From Streptomyces roseifaciens (GTDB taxonomy: Bacteria > Actinomycetota > Actinomycetes > Streptomycetales > Streptomycetaceae): a DNA stretch of 64,000 bases. This document shows positions 59,801-64,000 of this stretch, in pieces. The translations under genes and the position numbers were made by a program. Location of the stretch: NCBI RefSeq assembly GCF_001445655.1, contig NZ_LNBE01000003.1:1842530-1906529 (forward strand). The letters are read 5' to 3'. Every line of letters starts with the position of its first letter. Positions within the stretch are counted from its first letter, which is position 1. Under the pieces are notes generated by a model. It made no database searches. It was not told the origin of the DNA and saw only the letters and a list, made by a program, of their open reading frames with translations.

Positions 59801-62800
59801 CACCTCGGCGTACACCTCCTCGCCCGGCCCTCGCCATGCGGCAGTGACGCCCTGGAACGCGGGCCCGTACGCGTGCCCGCTGCCGGCCAGACGCTCGTAG
59901 GCGCCGGTCAGGTCCACCGGCACGGCGGCCGGGGGCGGCCATGCGGAGGCCCGGTCCCGGCGCTCGCCGCCGGCTCCGGAGGCCGGGCCGAGCCGCCCGG
60001 TCGCATGGTGCGTCCACGGCCCCAGCGGCCCTGAGTCCTGCAGGCGGGAGTAGACGTCGGCGGTACGCCGTCCGGAGGCGTCCGGCTCGCCGAGGACCAC
60101 CTGTACCTGGACGCGGTCGCCGGAGCCGGGCAGCGCCAGCGGGGCCGTCAGCACGAAGTCCTCGGCGGTGTCCAGACCACAGGCGTCGCCCGCGTGGAGC
60201 ACCATCTCGGCGAACGCGGCCGCGGGGACGAGAACACGCCCGGCGACGACGTGGTCGCGCAGCCACGGCTGGGCCGCGGTGGAGAGGTCGCCGGTGCAGA
60301 GGAGTCGCTCCGTGCCCGGGACGGTGGTCGTCCGGGGCAGCAGCGGGTGGCCGTCCCGGGCCGCCGGATCCGGGACGGGGGAGAGGGCGGCAGGAGCGTC
60401 CAGCCAGTAGCGCCGCCGCTGGAAGGGGTACGTCGGCAGGTCCACCCGCCGGGCGCCGCTGCCCGCGTACACCCGGTGCCAGTCCACGGGCAGACCGTGC
60501 ACGTGCAACCGGCCGAGTGCGGCGAGGACCGCCTCCGTCTCCCGGGCGCCGTCCCGTGCGGTGGTGATGAATATTGGCCCGTCGGCCCGCCCACCGGACT
60601 GCCCACCGGCCCGCCCCTCGGCCGGCTCCTCGCTGTCCGTGGCAAGACCGGCCATGGCGGCAGCGGTCAGCTGTGCACCGGGCCCGACTTCGGCGAAGGC
60701 CGTCACCCGTTCGTCGTGGGCGAGACGGTGTACGGCGTCCCCGAAACGCACGGTTTCGCGGGCGTGGCGCACCCAGTACGCGGCCGAGCACAGGTCGTCC
60801 CCGGCGGCCGGGCGCCCCGTCAGCGTCGACATCACCGGGATCCGCGGCGTGCGATACGTGAGCCGTGCCGCCACACGTCCGAACGCATCCAGCATCGGTT
60901 GCATCAGGGGCGAGTGGAAGGCGTGGCCGACCCGCAGCCGTGCAGTGCGGCGCCCCTGCGCGGCGAAGCGGGCCGCGACGGCGAGCACGGCGTCCTCCTC
61001 GCCGGAGAGGACGACCGACCGGGGGCCGTTCACCGCCGCGACCGCCACGCGGTCCGCCCAGCCCGTACGGCCCGTCCGGCCCGTCGCGTTTGTTCGGTCC
61101 GTCAGTTCCTGCTCCGCCTCGTGCTCGGAGGCTTCCAGTGCCACCATGACGCCGTTGTTGGGCAGTTGCCGCATCAGCCGGCCCCGGGCCGCGACCAGTT
61201 CCACGGCGTCCGGCTCCGAGAGGACCCCTGCGACGTGAGCCGCCGCAAGCTCCCCGACGGAGTGCCCGGAGAGGACGTCCGGCCGTACTCCCCAGGACTC
61301 CAGCAGCCGGAAGAGCGCCACCTCGAAGACGAACAGCCCGGCTTGCGCGAAGTCGGTCCGGTCCAGCAGAGCGGCATCCTCGGTGCCTTCCTCCGCCCAC
61401 AGCACGGAGCGCAGGGGCCGCTCCAGGCCTTCGGCATCGAACCGTTCGCACAAGTCGTCGAAGGCGGCGGCGAACGCGGGGAAGGCGCCGTGCAGTTCCC
61501 GGCCCAGGCCCGGCCGCTGCGCGCCCTGTCCGGAGAACAGCAGGGCCAGCCGCCCGGTGGATGTGGCCGGACTCGCTCCGGTGCTCGTGCCGGTGCCGGT
61601 GCCGGTACCCGGGTCGGTGCCGGTACCCGGGCCGGTGCCGGTATCGGATCCGGCTGCCGCCTGTGCGTCCAGAGCGCTCAGCAGTGCCCCGCGGTCCGCT
61701 CCGGTCACCGCCGCCCGGTGGGTGAGTGCGGCCCGGGTCGTGGCCAGGGAGAACGCGACGTCCAGCAGGGCCGGACGGGGCTGCTTCCGCAGCAGAGCCG
61801 CCACCTGCGCGGCCTGTGCGCGCAGGGCTTGCGGATCCGCACCGGACAGCAGCAAGGGAGGCACCGTCGTCGGGCGCCCGGGGGCGGCGGCTGCGTGGCC
61901 TTCCGATCCCGCTGTCGTTCCGGCTTCCGTTGCGGCTCCCGTTCCGGCTTCCGGTCCTTCCGGTCCTTCCGGTTCGGCGCTCCAGGAGGCCTCTTCGAGG
62001 ATGACGTGGGCGTTGGTCCCGCCGATGCCGAACGCGGACACCCCCGCCCGGCGCGGACTGCCGGGCGCCGGTTGCCAATCCTCGTCCCGCGTCAGCAGCC
62101 GTACAGTGCCTGACGACCAGTCCACGCGAGGGGACGGCTCTTCGCAGTGCAGGATGCGCGGCAGGTGTCCGTGCTGCATCGCAAGGATGGTCTTGATGAC
62201 ACCGCCGACACCGGCCGCGGCCTGGGTGTGCCCGATGTTGGACTTCAGCGCACCGAGCCACAGCGGGCGCCCGGGCGGCCGCTCCGGCCCGTACGCGCCC
62301 TGCAGCGCCCGGGCCTCGACGGGGTCGCCGAGCGCGGTACCGGTGCCGTGCGTCTCGACGGTGTCGATGTCGGCCGGGGCCAGTCCGGCGTCGGCCAGTG
62401 CCTGACGGATCACCTGCTGCTGGGCAGGGCCGCTGGGCGCGGTGAGACCGTTGGAGGCGCCGTCGGAGCCGACGGCCGAACCACGCAACAGGGCCAGGAC
62501 CGGATGGCCGTTGCGCCGGGCATCGGAGAGACGCTCCAGCAGGACCACTCCGGCACCCTCCGCCCAGCCGGTGCCGTCGGCCGCGGCCGAGAACGGTTTG
62601 CACCGGCCGTCCGGCGCCAGGCCGCGCAGCCTGCTGAACGCGACGAAGGGCGCCGGGGTGGCCATCACCGTGACGCCGCCGGCCACCGCCAGCGAGCACT
62701 CGCCCGACCGCAGGGCCTGTGCCGCCCAGTGCATCGCCACCAGGGACGACGAACAGGCGGTGTCGACCGTGACGGCGGGCCCGTGCAGCCCCAGGGCGTA

Positions 62801-64000
62801 CGCGATACGGCCCGATGCCACGCTGCCGGTCGAACCCAGCGCGAGGTGCGCCTCGAGCGCGTGCGGCCCGCGGTGCAGGAGGCGGCCTGCGTAGTCGTCG
62901 TGCATCACGCCGACGAAGACGCCGGTGTCGCTGCCGCGCAGCTCCGCCGGGTCGATGCCCGCCCGCTCACAGAGCTCCCAGGTGGTCTCCAGCAGCAGCC
63001 GCTGCTGCGGATCGGTGGCCAGCGCTTCCCGCGGGGACATCCCGAAGAAGGACGCGTCGAAGTCGGCCGCCCGGCGCAGGAAGCCGCCGCGGCGGGTGAC
63101 GGACGCGCCGAGCCGGTCGGGGTCGGGGTCGAAGAGGTTCTCCGGGTCCCAGCCGCGGTCGGCGGGGAGGTCCGAGGTCGCGTCGACCCCGTCCACGAGC
63201 AACTGCCACAGCTCCTCGGGGGATGCCACGTCGTCGCCGGATCCCGGAAACCGGCACGCCATCGAGACGATGGCGACCGGATCCTCGGACGCCCTGCGCG
63301 TCGCTCCGCCGGGCGTACGGGCTGCCGGGGCACGGCCGCCGAGCAGTGCGGAGTGCAGGAACTCCGCCACGGCGCCGGGCGTCGGGTGGTCGAACACCAG
63401 GGTCGCCGGCAGCTCCAGCCCCGTGTCCGCGCCGAGCCGGTCGCGCAGCAGTACGCCTCCGAGGGAGGTGATGCCGGAGGCGCTGAAGGGACGCCCCGGT
63501 TCCAGCCCCTGCTCCTGTCCCTGTCCCTGCTCCTGTCCCTGTCCCTGCTCCTGCTCCTGTCCCTGCTCCGGTTCCGGCACGCCACCGGCGTCCGCCGCCC
63601 GGGCGAGGACGAGGCGCAGCAGGGTGTCGTGGCGGTCGGACGCAGGCAGGGAGAGGAGCCGCCTGCGCAGGGCGGTCGCGGCGTCCTCGCGCGCCGCCGC
63701 GAGCCGTTCGGTCAGCTGCCGCGCCAGCGCTGGGCGGTCGGTCTTGCCGGAGGGGGTACGGGGTACGGAGCCGGTCTCGTACACCTCGTCGGGCACTTTG
63801 AAGCCCGACAGCCGCTCCCGGCACACGGCGCGAACCCGGCTGGCGTCGACGCCGTGCGGCCCGGGCACCACGAAGGCGACCGGCACTTCGCCCAGCACGT
63901 CGTGCGGCCTGCCCACGACTGCCGCGTCCGCGACGCCGGGGCAGCCGAGCAGCACGTGCTCGACCTCGACCGGGTTGACGTTCTCGCCCCCGCGGATGAT
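56801..64000 (-). CDS. Type I polyketide synthase, partial: CoA ligase (C-term)-ACP-KS-AT-DH-KR-ACP-TE
   Basis: 2,399 residues are visible; the N-terminus lies past base 64000. The first residues are the end of an ANL ligase ([19 protein letters not shown], then [14 protein letters not shown]). ACP1 has its Ser at 63464-63466 (GITSLGG, Thr for the usual Asp). KS (about 61990-63290) is complete with Cys 62753-62755 in DTACSSSL and the His motifs VETHGTGT and NIGHTQ. AT (about 60640-61560) has GHSVGE and HAFH, pointing to malonyl-CoA. DH (about 59530-60370) has [12 protein letters not shown] (about 58280-58890) has [12 protein letters not shown] (B-type) and NYAAAN. ACP2 has LGFDSL, and TE (to 56830) has GYSMGG and GDHW. 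No ER is seen. The enzyme should activate a carboxylic acid starter, extend it with malonyl-CoA, reduce and dehydrate, and release by TE. Confidence 0.95.
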   Translation of the reverse strand: MIRGGENVNPVEVEHVLLGCPGVADAAVVGRPHDVLGEVPVAFVVPGPHGVDASRVRAVCRERLSGFKVPDEVYETGSVPRTPSGKTDRPALARQLTERLAAAREDAATALRRRLLSLPASDRHDTLLRLVLARAADAGGVPEPEQGQEQEQGQGQEQGQGQEQGLEPGRPFSASGITSLGGVLLRDRLGADTGLELPATLVFDHPTPGAVAEFLHSALLGGRAPAARTPGGATRRASEDPVAIVSMACRFPGSGDDVASPEELWQLLVDGVDATSDLPADRGWDPENLFDPDPDRLGASVTRRGGFLRRAADFDASFFGMSPREALATDPQQRLLLETTWELCERAGIDPAELRGSDTGVFVGVMHDDYAGRLLHRGPHALEAHLALGSTGSVASGRIAYALGLHGPAVTVDTACSSSLVAMHWAAQALRSGECSLAVAGGVTVMATPAPFVAFSRLRGLAPDGRCKPFSAAADGTGWAEGAGVVLLERLSDARRNGHPVLALLRGSAVGSDGASNGLTAPSGPAQQQVIRQALADAGLAPADIDTVETHGTGTALGDPVEARALQGAYGPERPPGRPLWLGALKSNIGHTQAAAGVGGVIKTILAMQHGHLPRILHCEEPSPRVDWSSGTVRLLTRDEDWQPAPGSPRRAGVSAFGIGGTNAHVILEEASWSAEPEGPEGPEAGTGAATEAGTTAGSEGHAAAAPGRPTTVPPLLLSGADPQALRAQAAQVAALLRKQPRPALLDVAFSLATTRAALTHRAAVTGADRGALLSALDAQAAAGSDTGTGPGTGTDPGTGTGTGTSTGASPATSTGRLALLFSGQGAQRPGLGRELHGAFPAFAAAFDDLCERFDAEGLERPLRSVLWAEEGTEDAALLDRTDFAQAGLFVFEVALFRLLESWGVRPDVLSGHSVGELAAAHVAGVLSEPDAVELVAARGRLMRQLPNNGVMVALEASEHEAEQELTDRTNATGRTGRTGWADRVAVAAVNGPRSVVLSGEEDAVLAVAARFAAQGRRTARLRVGHAFHSPLMQPMLDAFGRVAARLTYRTPRIPVMSTLTGRPAAGDDLCSAAYWVRHARETVRFGDAVHRLAHDERVTAFAEVGPGAQLTAAAMAGLATDSEEPAEGRAGGQSGGRADGPIFITTARDGARETEAVLAALGRLHVHGLPVDWHRVYAGSGARRVDLPTYPFQRRRYWLDAPAALSPVPDPAARDGHPLLPRTTTVPGTERLLCTGDLSTAAQPWLRDHVVAGRVLVPAAAFAEMVLHAGDACGLDTAEDFVLTAPLALPGSGDRVQVQVVLGEPDASGRRTADVYSRLQDSGPLGPWTHHATGRLGPASGAGGERRDRASAWPPPAAVPVDLTGAYERLAGSGHAYGPAFQGVTAAWRGPGEEVYAEVRLPEAAGADARRYGIHPALLDAALHTALLAAPSAGPARLPFAWRGLTVHAVGATALRVRLRTTGTDTVAVDLADPAGNPVARVESLTTRPLPEPTGGAAAGVNGGGGLYSLRWAVVPAEGEGISLSVAAPDDLGLRSVLPATPAEREKEAPETVVVSLAPSPESDPSATDPAGETHRLTARALALLQRRLSAPAAPGARLVVVTRDATSPVPDLPAAAVRGLLRSAQAEYPGRLTVVDTDGRPESLRLLPAAVATGEPQLSLVDGVVRVPCLADADAPSPTGTPADPPDGSPAASTAGSPPADGFAGGGGTVLVTGGTGALGGLLARHLVARHGVRHLVLVSRRGPQSAGALQLRTALEEAGARVDVIACDVADRTRLTAVVEKYAHRLRAVVHAAGALDDGVLEALTPGRLAAVLRPKVDAAWHLHELTRHLPLSHFVLFSSAAGLLGNPGQANYAAANAFLDALAHHRSALGLPALSLVWGPWSGGEGMAARTDGAERAMGGVLRAVSPEQGLALFDAALGRGEPVLAPLLPDRSRPAAPAGPPVPPPLRGILRPARPVRPARPTAGSGDGGNVGDGTGSAAGAGTGPGDAAGSWRERLAALPEADRGPALLELVRAEVAAVLGHPDAAAVAPGRPFTELGFDSLTGVLLRNRLGMLTGLPLPATVTFDRPSVAELAGHLYEELDGIPAPPTEAAVAAAGPAPSGRTRSPQTLASLYRRVCETGDVVSAMHMLVTASLALPSFGPADASRHELAPVTLAEGTAGPALVCFPGFSPHLGRPWYAALAASFAGERDVLEIRHPGTAHGDAVPRDWGTLVDLHADTVRKHLGDRPYAVLGYSMGGYPAHSVAARLAATGTPPVGLVIADTYHVTPDREEETWLLAMPARLPLQLGERFDTAVDDMSIAALGAYTRMARGWHPEPTDVPTLLIHAGEPLPLVHPGAGSGARGDGPRKLSWPAPHTAVEVPGDHWTLFEEHAGTTAGAIRSWLGGTRAPAGG
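61581..61646 (-). repeat. Simple-sequence linker DNA between KS and AT
   Basis: Repeats of GGTGCC/GGTACC-like units encode a Thr/Gly-rich linker ([20 protein letters not shown]) between the KS and AT domains of the PKS. Confidence 0.8.
63509..63569 (-). repeat. Hexamer repeats encoding a Gln/Glu/Gly linker before ACP1
   Basis: Mixed CTGCTC and CTGTCC hexamers encode a linker of alternating Gln, Glu and Gly ([20 protein letters not shown]) between the ligase and first ACP of the PKS. Copy number of such repeats is likely to vary between strains. Confidence 0.85.

Noticed and set aside
1..64000. CRISPR arrays, tRNA or rRNA genes, insertion sequences, prophage or integrase genes
   Set aside because: I looked for spaced direct repeats, cloverleaf patterns, conserved rRNA stretches, transposase motifs and integrases, and saw none.

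Overview
The window is high-GC actinobacterial DNA, almost certainly from a Streptomyces or close relative. The evidence is very strong G/C bias at third codon positions, GTG starts, gamma-butyrolactone signalling genes, an F420-dependent oxidoreductase, a DmdR/IdeR-type iron box, a type I polyketide synthase, and many small families typical of streptomycetes (DUF1876, a SCO5918-like protein beside a cold-shock gene, baeRF3, MAB_1171c-like). I found no rRNA, tRNA, CRISPR array, insertion sequence or phage gene.

Layout. 1-13.7 kb: mixed chromosomal genes. These include the start of a CoA ligase behind a MarR-type operator, a VOC protein, lipoproteins, a sulfotransferase, a GH6 cellulase with an odd charged insert, an F420 enzyme, a divergent ATP-DNA-ligase/LigD-type polymerase pair (NHEJ-like repair), a CapA-like lipoprotein, a zinc-ribbon MscL and a Mut7-C RNase-like protein. 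14.0-18.7 kb: a four-gene operon whose start and stop codons overlap as ATGA at every junction. Its products look like serine palmitoyltransferase, bacterial ceramide synthase (BcerS-like), 3-ketosphinganine reductase (CerR-like) and a condensation-domain acyltransferase, so I read it as a candidate sphingolipid operon. 18.7-23.6 kb: CBS, thiamine-binding, MAB_1171c/ImmA membrane-protease pair, FUSC-type exporter and SDR genes.

23.7-31.3 kb: a gamma-butyrolactone regulatory block with an AfsA-like synthase, a receptor, a second receptor homologue, an OmpR-type regulator with a degenerate receiver and a 584-residue acyl-CoA carboxylase alpha subunit, then an alpha/beta hydrolase. The order resembles the jadR2-jadR1-jadJ edge of angucycline clusters, but no type II PKS follows. 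Inverted repeats of the ARE type (receptor operators) lie at four places in the block, one of them exactly between the -35 and -10 of the regulator's promoter.

31.3-51 kb: housekeeping and stress genes, including an iron-box-controlled membrane protein, SRPBCC, YbdK-type ligase, DM13, baeRF3, a PEP-mutase family enzyme, an AnsP-type permease behind a long structured leader, a Tat-exported GH109-like oxidoreductase, a methyltransferase, cold-shock protein, GNAT, lipoproteins and a TetR/FMN-reductase divergent pair with two operators. 51-64 kb: a LuxR-type two-component system, a decayed protein-kinase gene, an MMPL exporter, and the end of a single-chain PKS (CoA-ligase-ACP-KS-AT-DH-KR-ACP-TE) that runs off the right edge. 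The MMPL and PKS genes end 11 bases apart, facing each other.
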